The position numbers and the translations under genes were made by a program. A stretch of 64,000 nucleotides of DNA from Sacculina carcini (taxonomy: Eukaryota; Arthropoda; Thecostraca; Sacculinidae), in contig OU696597.1 in the NCBI GenBank assembly GCA_916048095.2, positions 3,493,550 through 3,557,549 on the forward strand, written 5' to 3'. Positions 42,334 to 53,730 of this stretch are shown here, piece after piece. Every line of letters starts with the position of its first letter. Positions within the stretch are counted from its first letter, which is position 1. Below the pieces are notes generated by a model. The model worked only from the letters and a program-made list of their open reading frames with translations. It had not been told where the DNA came from and did not search any database.

Positions 42334-43587
42334 ATGCCATCTCGCGATCGTGATGCTGGGGGGTTTTATGCGAGTGGATCTCAAAAACGAAAAAAGAAAC
42401 TTCAAGAACAAGAAAATAAAATCAAAGACACATCAAATTGTAGGAAGATCACAGACATGCCGACGAGTTCCTGAGGCCATAAACCCAGTAGAATTCCCAA
42501 GTGGGACAGGAACTCCTGAAAACTCTTGCATAATTTCAGAGCCAACTTCTCCTTCCAATATGACAGACATGGGCGTAAATCCTAGGGGTCTGGGGGTATA
42601 TATACCCCCAGACAAATTGGCCGGGGGATGAATATGCAATTATACCCCCAAGAAACCAGCTGAGAATTCGTGAAATGATATCTACAAATGCCCACAAAAA
42701 GAGGGTTTGTGTTCATATATATGACTCTTCGCAAAAAACGTGCAAACCTTGCATATTGTTAATCTCACAGTGGAACAGTATAGTTTTTAGCTTTGCACAG
42801 GATTTGTCATAATTTGTCAGTATATATCAAAGGATTTTTTGGATTTAAAGGATCAATTTGCAAAGGATTTGTCAGTATAAATCATTATGCATCACGACAC
42901 CTGCGCTCACCCAACGCCACCTAGTATCTAGGTGTATCTAGGGATCATAGATGGTGTATTCTGAAACCTCAGGAAAGGTCTATTACTCAGCATGCAAGCT
43001 GTTTTCTCCGAAAGAAAATGCATTTAAGCAGGGTTTCAACGACTGGAAAAACTCGAAATGATTTGAGCAACATTAAAACAGTGCCTCTCACAGAAGTGCA
43101 ATTTTGGCCAGTGTGATCCGTGCACAGAAAAATGGATTGATGGACACAGATTTAGAAAATCAGACTGAAAAAGAGCGGACATACTGGAGAAGAGTTCTAG
43201 AAAGAGTTGTGGCTATGATAAAGTTCATATCTGTAAGAGGACTTACTTTTCATGGAGACAATGCAATTTTTGGTTCGGAAAACAATGACAACTTTTTAGG
43301 AATCATAGAACTTTTAGCACAATTCGATCCATTTTTGGCAAATCACGTGTTACGCTTGGGAAATGCTGGAAGAGGCACTGTTTCCTACATGTATTCTACT
43401 ACATGTGATAAATTTTTAGGGCTCATGACTGCAAAGGTCCTCAATAGCATCATTTCAGTCGTGAAAACTGCAAAGTACTTTGCAATAAAGGTTGATTCGA
43501 CACCAGATATTTCACACACAGATCAATTGACATTCATTGTTCGCTTCGTCGACCCCACTGGTAAGCCAGTGGATCACTTCATTAAAT
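42334..43587 (+). pseudogene. hAT transposase (ZMYM1-like) copy 1, broken
   Basis: Begins MPSRDRDAGGFYASGSQKRKKK, shifts frame near 42475, and reaches NMTD before the MITE insertion. It resumes with VYSETSGKVYYSACKLFSPKENAFKQGF (TTF-type zinc-finger region), then DUF4371 (FLGIIELLAQFDPFLANHV; YSTTCDKFLGLMTAKVLNSIISVVKTAKYFAIKVDSTPDISHTDQLTFIVRFVD). In this family the last part carries the first catalytic Asp; the remaining catalytic and dimerisation region is lost. Confidence 0.78.
42568..42955. mobile_element. MITE-like insertion in hAT copy 1
   Basis: Interrupts sequence that is continuous in copy 2. Starts CATGGGCGTAAATCCTAGGG and contains GGGGGTATATATACCCCC and CAATTATACCCCC, words shared with 59880-59945. 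The right end is not recognisable and ~200 bp of the host hAT are missing around it. Confidence 0.55.
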
Positions 43588-43589
43588 TC

Positions 43590-44160
43590 ATGGCGGAGGG
43601 GATTGGCTTCTTCGTGGAAACGCGTGAAAAGTGGTGTGCCACAAGGTTCTGTTCTCGAACCAATAATGTTTTTAATATATATCAATGATATAACGAACGA
43701 TCTGGACAGCACTGTTCACCTTTTTGCCGACGATGACAAATTGATGAGAGTCATAACGAGTACGAGTGACTCTGAACAATTGCAACGTGACATCGACAAT
43801 ATTCACGAATGGTGTCAAAAATGGTTAGTGAGCCTCAACGAAACAAAATGTCATGTCATGAATTTTGGCAAAAGCGGGAAGAGACATCTATGGACTATAC
43901 ACTGGGATGCGTCACGCTGCGAGAGGTGGACAAGAAGCGCGATTTTGATGTGATTATTCAGAATGACCTGTCACCACAGGCGCACATTGATGACCTTTTC
44001 GCCAAGTCGTATGCACTTATTTCAAAAACGAGGAGTATTCAACTACATGGATGAGAATGTTCAGAAAAATCATGATAGCTCTAATTAGGCCAAGAATCGT
44101 ATACGCAGCTGTGTTTGGTCTCCACACAAAGTGAAACATATAGAGAAAATATAAGATTCA
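43590..44160 (+). pseudogene. LINE reverse transcriptase palm/thumb, frameshifted
   Basis: SGVPQGSVLEPIMFLIYINDI, then HLFADDDKLMRVI (FADD box), then WCQKWLVSLNETKCHVMNFGK. The frame shifts near 43870 and continues as REVDKKRDFDVIIQNDLSPQAHIDDLFAKSYALI. This order is typical of CR1/Jockey/I-group ORF2. Not functional. Confidence 0.85.
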
Positions 44161-44289
44161 CAGATTTCGAACTAGAACAGGCTTTCGACCGCATGAACGA
44201 TACAATGTACCGTAGCCATTTAGAATTTTTCACAGATGGCTCACATGATCCTAAACGCAAGCTAACATCAGCAGCTATTTTCGCCTAAA

Positions 44290-45071
44290 CCATTAACCAA
44301 ACTGATACTCCCTGCAGGATCATCGATAACCCATGTGGAAAATTTCGCCATATACCAAGCAATAAAACTCATACATAGTCAAAATTCACAATACGACCGA
44401 TTTGTCAAATATACAGACTGCAAGAGTGGTCAATATCTCATAAAATATAGAGACCCAAGATATATACGAGGTTTGATATTCCAGATCCATGACCTCCACA
44501 AAATAAATAACAGTGGCCAACAAATAGACCAATAAATGACCAATACGTCCCAGCTCATAAAGGAATAGCCGGAAACGAAACGGTTGATAAAGCCGCCAAA
44601 CGAGCATTGACGGCAGCACAAAATATTTCCACGATCACCACATGGGAGAGCATACAAGATGAATATAGGAGAAGACCGACAAAAGCCTGCTGTCAGCGCA
44701 ACCTTCAATCCCTACCAGAACTGCTGCAGAACATTTATCACGTCCAATCAACCGAGAACATCTGGTCACTCACCAGCAACAGAGAACTAGCCGTCAGTAT
44801 ATTCCGACTTCGCTCGGGACACACACGCCTCAACCAACACCTGGCTAGACTGGGACTCTCAACAACATCATCGTGTCCACATTGCGATGGCGTCGATGAA
44901 ACGGTCCACCACGCTCTCTTTGACTGCTGGAAATATATGGATCAAAAAGACGACTTCTTCAACGACTACAACATCGCTCCATCGAAACGGTGGACACAGC
45001 AACACTACTCGGAGGGGCGACACAGACGCAAGAAGCTCATTTCATCATGCGACAAATATTCATCTATTTGA
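44290..45071 (+). pseudogene. LINE RNase H-like domain and C-terminal zinc-knuckle region
   Basis: MENFAIYQAIKLIHSQ...VKYTDCKSGQYL and, after a break, VPAHKGIAGNETVDKAAKRAL are RNase H motifs as in I/Jockey-group LINEs. From 44607 an open stretch gives SGHTRLNQHLARLGLS and CPHCDGVDETVHHALFDCWKY, the CCHC-like C-terminus of these proteins. Stops near 44510-44550 interrupt it. Confidence 0.82.
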
Positions 45072-45539
45072 GAACGACAGGCCTCGACAAACGTATATAA
45101 ATAACATTCATCATTGAAGAATATTTCGAGGGCCGATCGAATTCCGCTGAGAATTTGTGTGTCCTTAATGAAAACCAAACCAAACCAACACACACACACA
45201 CATTACACATACACATGCATACAATAATCACAGTCAGTCAGTGATTTGTCGTGAGCGAGTGCGGTTGTGTTCGAGCTGATCCTGTCTGATTTAGTGACGC
45301 GTGTTTGAGTGTTTGGTGTGTACACATTGCTGCGAACGGTTGTCCTTTTGTCAAACTGTGTGTGTGAGCGTGGGTGTGTGTGTGTGTGAGTGTGTGTGTC
45401 TGTGTGCGTGCGTGAGATAGAGGAAGTGAGTGAACCAGTGAGTGAGCTGTGAACAGTCTTAATTGATTGCCTTAAACGTCAATTCGGGTGTTCTCGGGGT
45501 TCAGGGTGAGGTGAGTGCTGTCCTGTCTCAGTAGAAACA

Positions 45540-46559
45540 ATGTCAGGGAAAGGCCCAAAACTGAGAGAGAAGAAGGGTGAGACCTATGAGTCGAGCGTTG
45601 ATAAAAATACGTCGAAAATCGATGAACTGCGAGAACAATTCCACCATCTCAAGGAAACTATGGGATCACTCGAGAGTGAGTTGGAACAAGTGCGTTTAAA
45701 CCAAGGCACGATTGAAGAAGAAAAGAGACAATTGAAAGAACAGATGACAGAACTATTGGAAAAAGAGTTGGCAAATGTTCGACAAATCAATGAGGATATT
45801 ATTGAAGAAAACAAATGCTTGAGGGAGCAGATGACATCATTGACAAATGAGAACGTAGATCTAAAAAAGAGGTTGAGTGACATCGAAGAAAATGGCAAAA
45901 GACAAGTAGAGGACCTGAAAAAAATTGTAGTTGAGCAAAAAGGATGGAAGAAGAGTCATGAAGTAAGAGTGCATGATTTAGAACATGTCATGGAAGAGCA
46001 GCAAAAAAATAAACAGGCCGAGATGGAGAGGGCTTGTGTTCAAGTGTTGAATAAGAAGAGGCAGATGGTAAAACAAATGGTTGACAAAGATAAAAATGTC
46101 ATAATATTTGGCATTGAAGAAGAAACTATCACCTCGAAATCCAAGAGGGAGGAAAAGGAACGAGGAAGGGCGAAAAAGTTGCTAAGTGCTTTAGATGTGG
46201 AAGTGAAGGAATATGATATGATAGATATGCATCGAATTGGAAAATACGACGCTAAAACCTCGCGACCCATGAGAATCAAGTACAGGTCAAAGGAAGCAGC
46301 TGACGAAGTGTTGAACAACACATGGAAGCTGAAAGACCATGCCGAATACAGCAAGGTTTGGATCAAACCAGACTCCACGAAGGAAGAAAGAGCATCAATC
46401 AAGGAAAAAGTCCAACTAATGAAAGAAAAAAACGAGAAACTGACAGAGGAAGAAAATAAGGAGTTTCATTGGAAGTTGGTACACGGAAAAATCAAGAAAT
46501 GGTATCGTATGGCAGCAACGGATGCGAAGGAACAGACAGAAAGGCACACACAAGCTTAA
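45540..46559 (+). CDS. LINE L-2 ORF1 protein (339 aa)
   Basis: Starts MSGKGPKLREKK. Residues ~18-165 are strongly coiled-coil (LESELEQVRLNQGTIEEEKRQLKEQM). Residues ~180-265 resemble the RRM-like domain of LINE ORF1 proteins (NVIIFGIEEE; MHRIGKYDAKTSRPMRIKYRSKEAA). The rest is a basic C-terminal domain (KVWIKPDSTKEERASIKEK). Such proteins trimerise and coat the element RNA. The frame is undamaged. Its TAA overlaps the ATG of the next frame (TAATG at 46557-46561), a coupling signal described for some LINEs such as SART1. Similar in sequence to the ORF1 part of L-1. Confidence 0.85.
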   Translation: MSGKGPKLREKKGETYESSVDKNTSKIDELREQFHHLKETMGSLESELEQVRLNQGTIEEEKRQLKEQMTELLEKELANVRQINEDIIEENKCLREQMTSLTNENVDLKKRLSDIEENGKRQVEDLKKIVVEQKGWKKSHEVRVHDLEHVMEEQQKNKQAEMERACVQVLNKKRQMVKQMVDKDKNVIIFGIEEETITSKSKREEKERGRAKKLLSALDVEVKEYDMIDMHRIGKYDAKTSRPMRIKYRSKEAADEVLNNTWKLKDHAEYSKVWIKPDSTKEERASIKEKVQLMKEKNEKLTEEENKEFHWKLVHGKIKKWYRMAATDAKEQTERHTQA

Positions 46560-46973
46560 TGTACACAAACATCGACGGGTATATGTCGAGTAGAATCGAG
46601 CGCAATGAATACCTGTGTGGAAAAACCCTGACATTGTTGCTATAGCAGAAACAAAACTCAAAGAAGATGTACTTCAAGGCTTGGTTCATAGCAGGTATAA
46701 CACATACAGAAGGGATAGAAATAAAAAAGCGGCAGGGGGAGTGATGGTGTTGACAAGAGACGATATTGATGCAAAAGTGGTGTATATTGGAATGAAGGCA
46801 GAATTAATAATGTTAGAGCTAAAATTCTTGGACAGTGTGAAACACTTCATGGCGGTTTATATGCCGCCAAGAAGTAGTTCATGGAAGCTGAACGAGTTTG
46901 AAGAAATGCTCAATGATACTCTGAACGAACTATGCTATCTGATGAACAAGTACAAAAACTGCGACATTGCGAT
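46559..46973 (+). pseudogene. L-2 ORF2 start, truncated endonuclease
   Basis: ATG overlapping the ORF1 stop gives MYTNIDGYMSSRIERNEYL, matching MYTNMDGF in L-1. A 1-bp shift near 46613 moves the rest to another frame: NPDIVAIAETKLKED, YNTYRRDRNKKAAGGVMVLT, FMAVYMPPRSSSW. It breaks off at NKYKNCDI, just before the GDFN motif expected from L-1. Confidence 0.82.
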
Positions 46974-47181
46974 GGCGTCGATGAAACGGTCCACCACGCT
47001 CTCTTTGACTGCTGGAAATATATGGATCAAAAAGACGACTTCTTCAACGACTACAACATCGCTCCATCGAAACGGTGAACACAGTAACACTACTCGGAGG
47101 GGCGACACAGACGCAAGAAGTCCATTACATCATGCGACAAATATCTATTTGAGAACGACAGGCCTCGACAAACGTCTATAA
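46974..47181 (+). pseudogene. L-2 C-terminal tail segment
   Basis: Begins ACATTGCGATGGCG, present also at 44879 inside the CPHCDG codons, and follows that copy to the 3' UTR. Joined out of frame to the endonuclease fragment. Confidence 0.8.
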
Positions 47182-47256
47182 AGAACATTCATAATTGAAG
47201 AATATTTCGAGGGCCGATCGAATTCCGATGAGAATCTGTGTCCTAAATGAAAACCA

Positions 47257-47259
47257 GCC

Positions 47260-47319
<60 letters not shown>

Positions 47320-47520
47320 GACACAAACACAAAGGCACACACAAACACACACACAAACACAAAAACGCACACACATAAGAACACACACATACACGCACAC
47401 ACGCACAAACCCACACACACACACACACACAAAGACACACACATACACAAAGACACACAGAGGCACACACACACATACGCACAAATACAAACATACACAA
47501 AGACACACACACATATACTC
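47257..47520. repeat. (CA)n microsatellite after L-2
   Basis: About 60 bp of pure (CA)n followed by ~200 bp of interrupted CACAAA/CACACATA sequence. The LINE copy ending at ~45180 also has a (CA)n tail. Confidence 0.95.
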
Positions 47521-47599
47521 ACGCACAGGGCCGGATTAAGACTTCGCGGGGCCCAAGGCAGTTCATATCCGCGGGGCCCCCATGATCTTCATCATGGCC

Positions 47600-48788
47600 C
47601 AGAAGAGAAATTTATTCAATGAAGTGTTCCACTGGCTTATGAATGGGATCGACGAAGCGAACAATGAATGTCAATTGATCTGTGTATGCAATATCTGGTG
47701 TCGAATCCACATTTATTGCAAAATACTTTGCATATTTCACGACTGAAATGATGCTATTGAGGACCTTTGCAGTCATGAGCACTAAAAATTCATTACAAGT
47801 AGTAGAAGACATGTAGGAAACAGTGCCTCTTCCAGCATTTCCAAAGCGTGACACATGGTTTGCCAAAAATGTACCGAATTGTGTTAAAGGTTCTATGATC
47901 CCTAAGAAGTTGCCATTGTTTTCCGAACCAAAAATAACATTGTCTCCACGAAAAGCAGCTCCTCTTACAGATATGAACTTTAGAGAATCTTTTTTCTGTG
48001 CACGTTAACTAGAACTTTAGAGAATCCTTTTTTCTGTGCAGTTATATCTCTTAAAGATATGAACTTTATCACAGCAACAGCTCTTTCTAGAACTCTTCTC
48101 CAGTATGTCCGCTCTTTTTCAGTCTGATTTTCTAAATGTATGTCCATTAATTTTTTTCCTGTGCACAGACCACACTGGCCAAAATTGCACTCCTGTGAGA
48201 GGCACTGTTTTAATGTTGCTCAAATCATTTCGAGTTCTTCCAGTTGTTGAAACCCTGCGTAAAAGCATTTCCTTTCGGAGAAAGCAGTCTGCATGCTGAA
48301 CAATAGACCTTTCCTGATGTTTCTGAATACACCATACATGATATCTTAACTGTTTCGGAATTCGCCAGCTTCCTATAGAACGTAGATGCTGTCAAGTAGC
48401 GACGACTTCCATCATCATAAATCCTCGCTGACTTCACAAAGTCAATGTTAAGAGGCTGACTTAAATTTTTTTCTACAAAGTCATCTCGGAGAGAATCGGG
48501 GACTATATTTGGCCATGAGGCTGGATTTTCCAGGACAAAGTCTGGCGATGAAATGTCTGTCATATTGGTAGGAGAAGTTGGCTCTGAAATTATGCAAGAG
48601 CTTTCAGGATCTCCTGACCCATTTGGGAATTCGGCTGTGCTTATGGCCTCAGGAACTCTTCGTCAGCATATCTGTGATCTTCCTACAATTTGATGTGTCT
48701 TAAATTTTAATTACTTCTTGAAGTTTTTTTTTCGTCTTTGAGATCCACTCGCATAAAACCTCCCAACATCACGATCACGAGATGGCAT
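47600..48788 (-). pseudogene. hAT transposase (ZMYM1-like) copy 2, broken
   Basis: ATG at 48788 (MPSRDRD...), frameshifted. An open stretch at 48563-48225 holds the TTF-type zinc-finger region (PASWPNIVPDSLRDDFVEKN; YFY-like TFYRKLANSETVKI; VYSETSGKVYCSACRLLSP). DUF4371 begins after a break near 48220 and is readable again at 47866-47612 (YSTTCNEFLVLMTAKVLNSIIS; DSTPDIAYTDQLTFIVRFVD). It then stops within ~90 bp of the left terminus, so the catalytic core and dimerisation domain are deleted. Confidence 0.8.
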
Positions 48789-49632
48789 ATTGTACAACGC
48801 CAACTTCAGCAATCATACCAGTTTCAACATTCCACTTTCAATTGTTTTTAATTTTCTATATAATTGTACCCTATAGCTCATGGTAATCAGGGACAGCGTC
48901 AAATAAGTGGGTGGGCTTGCAAGGCTGAAGTCCCCGCAAAAAAAACGACCGAGGCCGCCAAAGCAGCCCCAATAACTTAATCCCGGATATATTTGGCCTG
49001 ACCACTGTGCTTGCCATGCCCCCTATCATTTTTCCATAATCCCCCCCTGCATCCGGAAAATTCTTGGCGCTGTCACTGATGATAATCACTTCACACAACC
49101 AAGATGATTTGTCTACCATGTGTGTATGAACCGTAAACTCAACCGTCTCTTATCACATGTTACCCTCATATTTTTTTAACTCACGTAAAAGTTGTAAATG
49201 AAAGCATACAGAGCCGTATAGAGATATTTGGGGGCTCTTGAAAGGAAAATTGTTGATAAAATTATGAACACCTTGTACAAAAAAAGCTAGTGACGATTTT
49301 AGCCACACGTTCACTCTGGGAGCCCCTTCCCCTTCCTTCTAAAGCTGCCCCTGAACATCGTGGGGCCCACGGCCGAGGGGCTGTCGATACGGCTCTGAAA
49401 GCCAAAAAACATGCTATAATTCTCAATTCAATGTTAAAACCTGTATGCGATGAAACTGCAGAACAATTCGGCAATACACTGTAACTAACTACACTACCAC
49501 AACTTTGTCCATTCAAGACCGTGCATGTACATTTGATGATCGACGAAAGGGGCAGTTTGCGAGTTCAATGAACCCCACATGCATGTCATATGCAATGCAA
49601 TGTCACATGCAATGCATGTCATATACAATGCC

Positions 49633-49765
<133 letters not shown>

Positions 49766-50189
49766 AAACACACGAATATTGCTCTCGCTGTGCGTAAACA
49801 ATGTGTATGTATGCGTGTGTGGATGTAAGTGTGCGAGTGAGCTGGACCTCAGTGAGCTGGCTATACACGTGCTATGTTTTATCAGGTTACCTCCTGACTG
49901 GTGCAAAACTACAACGTGAATTAGCGGCACAATGTTTCAAAATATTTAACAATGAGGGCAGACTATGAGAAGTTGAGAAAATAATGAGACAGGCCCCTAA
50001 AATATTTGAGTCGCAGCACCCCACTACCTATAGGGCCCCAAAAGCGCGGGGTCCTAGGCAACTGCCTACTTTGCCTATACGTTAATCCGGTCCTGACTAC
50101 CAGACATCAGTGCGACAGACTCGACAGACTCGACAAGCATGTGAACCACAATCTTAACGCAACCGCGAGTGCTCAAAATGTATAATTAA

Positions 50190-51347
50190 CTATACCATTT
50201 GCAATTTGATTTGATCCAAATGAAATCTGATTTGATCCAAATGAAATCTGATTTGATCCAAACGAAATCTGATTTGATCCAAATGAAATCTGATTTGATC
50301 CAAATGGAATACGATTGATAAAATTGAACGTTAATTGAAAAACTAAAAACAAATATTAACTAAATCTAAGGATTGGCTGTTAAATATCCAATAAAGGTAT
50401 AGTATTTGTATATAATAATGTATTTGTTCATAATTTCTTTTATTTCATATTTGCATTTCACATTTCATTTTACTACTTTAAACATCATAAGTTTTTAGGG
50501 GAACTCTGAATTGATTAATTAAAAGTGGGTAAAAATATTGAATATGATGTAATATAATGATATATAATTTAGTATAATACATGATGATGATATCGTGGCC
50601 TAGTTATGAAAACGTTTACACAACATAGAAAAACCCAATATTTCAGATGTGATATTGTGATGTAATTTGTTTATATGAATCTTTGTTATATTAATTTTTG
50701 ATGATATCAATGACTACTAAATAGTATTTAGTCCTTAATGTATATACAGTCGACCCTCCAAATAACGGACTCGAACGGACCATGAAATAATTCCGCTATT
50801 TAGATGTTTCCGTTATTTGGAAGTCCGTTATTTGGAGGGCCTACTGTATATATATATATATATATATCCTGATTTTCACTCCTAAAGTATTCGCAACATG
50901 TTTCCAGTCACTCTCATTGTGGTATGCTTCCGTGATTATTTTTTATATGATTTTCACTGAATTTATTATACTTTATTATTAGTTTTGCGCTATTAACACT
51001 AGCGAACTGATGAGTCGTATAAAGTGATATTGTGAAATTAAGCATGGCCCCAGAAAATTTCTGCTAAATCGACAAAGTCGCCAAATATTCTTATTTTAAT
51101 ATAAATACGCTTGTTTTTAGATATTTTTGTTTAAAAAACTTTCATTTTTCATTTTCTTCAATTAAAGTGCAATTTTTTCCTTATATTTCATTTTGATCAA
51201 ATCAGATTTCGTTTGGATCAAATCAGATTTCGTTTGGATCAAATCAGATTTCATTTGGATCAAATCAGATTTCATTTGGATCAAATCAGATTTCATTTGG
51301 ATCAAATCAGATTTCATTTGGATCAAATCAAATTGCAAATGGTATAG
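50190..51347. mobile_element. Inverted-repeat element with 21-bp tandem repeats as ends
   Basis: CTATACCATTTGCAATTTGA at the left mirrors the right end at 51347. Inside each end a 21-bp unit (GATTTGATCCAAATGAAATCT) is tandemly repeated: ~5 copies left (50208-50308), ~7 right (51194-51330), in opposite orientation. Interior AT-rich, without a gene. The CTATACCATTT end also occurs at 52733. No target duplication seen. Confidence 0.75.
50747..50846. mobile_element. Small pogo/Tc1-like MITE
   Basis: 100 bp starting CAGTCGACCCTCCAAATAAC and ending GGAGGGCCTACTG, inverted repeats nearly throughout, flanked by TA on both sides. The ACAGTCGACCCTC type of end is common in pogo/Tigger relatives. Confidence 0.75.
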
Positions 51348-52616
51348 AAACAAAAACGTGAAACTCCCAAAGTGTAATGTTAAGGAGTGATTTCAGTGTT
51401 AAAATTGTATTACCCTATTATTTAAATTGGTAATATTTTAGCGAAACATTGAGCTCAACTTATTAGTGCAACTATTTGAAGTTTTAGCGCATCCAAATGT
51501 CACCCTTATCGCCAGTGAGGTCACAGTTGAAGATCATGAAGCATGCAATCCTAGCACAACCGCGAATTATCAAAACGTATTGTGGTAATATTTATCGAAT
51601 GTAAAAAGTACAACCTTTTTTCACAAGTATGTTTTTCATAATTACATAATTTTCACAAGTCTTTTATAGGTTTTAGTGGAGTTTCTACAAAATTTTAAGT
51701 GCAACTTTTTAGCGCAACTTTTGGGATTTTTTAGCGCAACTTTTCTTTATTTTTAGCGCACCAAAAAGTTACCCTAGTTATGACTGGAATCAACAGGCTG
51801 ACATGGTTGTACGCGGCTAAGGACAAATAATTTGTCAGTTACGAGTGGTGATCAGAAAGTAATGACAGTAGGACTCGTAGCTAGCAGTAATCGTCCCTTA
51901 CATTGTCACATTAACCCAATTCCGATATGCACAGATATGCTAAAATAAAACTGAAATCAAAATTGTCCAGGCTAGAACCACAATGTATGTTATTGATTTT
52001 ACATTTAATATCAAACTTAATTGTTATCAGTACATTATATTCTATTTCACATGAAAAAATTAGCATTAGTCGTAAAACACATGTACTACTTACTATATAC
52101 TATACAATTATGTGCTATGGTATGTACTACAATTACAATGCAGATATGTACCGTATGTACTTACTTTATGAGGAACTCTATCAGCCAATATATCAATGTC
52201 AGCGTATATACCACCAGCGCGTGTACTTAAATTCTAGCAACAAGGCAAGAAATCACAACTCAACACAATCACAACGCAACATGGCCCACTAAAACACCTT
52301 CACTAACAAACACTCACGAAAGTTCTGCGCAAACAACTGCCCCATGGCGCGCAAAAAACTGCCCCATGGCGCGCATTACTTATGGCGCGCACTGCCCAAC
52401 CCCCTGCATCCCCCTGCTCGCTCATAGCACGTGCATACAACATACATACACTCACACTACCTCGCACACACAAATATACACCATATACAAACATATATAC
52501 CGTACTATATTAAACATAGTACAGATGGCTAGCAACGACAAGCGTTATTCGCACGTGATGCCTGAACACTTGCCATAAGATGGAGTGTACCGTCTCTGAA
52601 AGTGTGATGTTTCTGT
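51348..52616. other. Non-coding spacer with TTAGCGCAACTTTT words
   Basis: Repeated TTAGCGCAACTTTT-like words at 51430-51775. AGCACAACCGCGAATTATCAAAACG (~51554) resembles AACGCAACCGCGAGTGCTCAAAATG (~50157) left of the preceding element. No gene recognised. Confidence 0.5.
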
Positions 52617-52618
52617 AG

Positions 52619-52692
<74 letters not shown>
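52617..52692. repeat. (TG)n microsatellite
   Basis: About 75 bp of nearly pure TG repeat, followed by non-repetitive sequence and then a CTATACCATTT word at 52733. Confidence 0.95.
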
Positions 52693-52694
<2 letters not shown>

Positions 52695-52782
52695 ACGATT
52701 TGCTCGCGAGTGCTCTCCGAGAACAGTGACTCTATACCATTTACAAGTCAATTTGGCAAAAGTGAAAATCAATTTGGTAATT

Positions 52783-53730
52783 ATTATTATTCTTATTAAT
52801 TACAGGCAAATCCAGTAGCATGGGAAGAGTGCAAGCACTATTACCACCCTAAGGTGGCCCCATGTACCGGAAGCGCCCAAAAGATTCAGAGAGAAAGAGA
52901 GTTCGAAGAGAAAAAAGTCTAGAAAGAGTGTTGGAAAGAAAATAATAAATAAATAACAATAAATAATAAACCATCATCCGATAACAATCCATAATGTCAC
53001 TCCGCCCACGTTCCTCAATAAATAATAACAATCAACAATAAATATGTGATTCATAAAAAATCAGCCATCAATAAATAAGAATAAATATTAATAAATAAGT
53101 AATAAATAACAATCAAGAACAATACATATGATTCAAATAAGAAAAATCCAACAATAAATATAAATATGATTCAAAAAGTAACAACAACACAAATAAATAT
53201 GATTCAATAAACAATAACACCAATAAATATGATTCAATAAACAACAACAATAAATATGATTCAATAAACAGCAACAACAATAAATATGATTCAATAAACA
53301 ACAACAACAATAAATATGATTCAATAAACAGCAACAACAATAAATATGATTCAATAAGCAACAACAGCCAACACTAAGTAAAAGTATAATTTAATAAATA
53401 ACAACAACCAATAATAAATAGTAATAAATAGAGAATAAAATAGGAATAAATATAAATAAATAGAAAATAAATAACAATAAGCATGAATAAATAACAATAA
53501 ATATGAATAAATATACAATTAATAAGACTCAACAGTCAATTCCGCTCTTTCAGTAGCATTTCATTTACTTTGGCCTTGAATTTGTTCAAATTGTTCTGCG
53601 AGAAAGCCTCCTCCTTCAACGTGTTCCAAGTAGACACAGTGGCCGGAAGAAAGCAACGTTGGAATTGTTTTGTACGACAACGAATTCTTACAACTTGAGC
53701 TGGTAGTCGCATTGATAATGCATAATCATA
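52783..53730 (-). mobile_element. LINE 3' end (copy b): ORF2 C-terminus, minisatellite 3' UTR, ATA tail
   Basis: On the minus strand an ORF2 ending is readable from ~53720 to 53543: RCFLPATVSTWNTLKEEAFSQNNLNKFKAKVNEMLLKERN, then a stop. FLP-TV--WN-L is the common C-terminus of CR1/L2-type LINEs. The 3' UTR contains ~7 copies of the 30-bp repeat seen in copy a, then CCACCTTAGGGTGGTAATAG, and ends CTGGATTTGCCTGTAATTAAT with an ATA-type tail. Everything upstream of the last ~60 codons is missing, as in ordinary 5' truncation. Confidence 0.8.

Larger units (their letters stand above)
41811..43587 (+). mobile_element. hAT element copy 1 (TTF/DUF4371 type), 3' part missing
   Basis: Starts CAGGACCGGATTAACG, the same end as copy 2 (its reverse complement ends at 50095). 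A leader and the transposase N-terminus follow. The middle is replaced by MITE-like sequence (42568-42955), and the element stops in DUF4371 where LINE sequence begins at ~43590. No right terminus. Confidence 0.8.
43590..45200 (+). mobile_element. 5'-truncated LINE (RT end, RNase H, C-terminus)
   Basis: Follows hAT copy 1 without spacing. RT from SWKRVKSGVPQGSVLEP through FADDDK, a damaged connection, an RNase H-like domain, the C-terminal CCHC region, then a 3' UTR ending AATGAAAACCAAACCAA and a (CA)n tract. The same 3' end recurs at 46974-47262. Confidence 0.82.
45225..47262 (+). mobile_element. LINE L-2: intact ORF1, internally deleted ORF2
   Basis: Leader (start uncertain, ~45225), ORF1, start of the endonuclease, then at 46974 a direct jump to the C-terminal/3' UTR sequence also seen at 44879-45200. 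Most of the endonuclease, all RT and RNase H are absent, while both ends are kept. This is the layout of a half-LINE that would depend on another element's RT. A (CA)n tract follows. Confidence 0.75.

Noticed and set aside
47176..47539. Long open frames on both strands rich in Cys-Val or Thr-His
   Set aside because: They are translations of (CA)n/(TG)n microsatellite; the same applies to 49494-49930, 52545-52818, 32341-33047 and 60594-61124.
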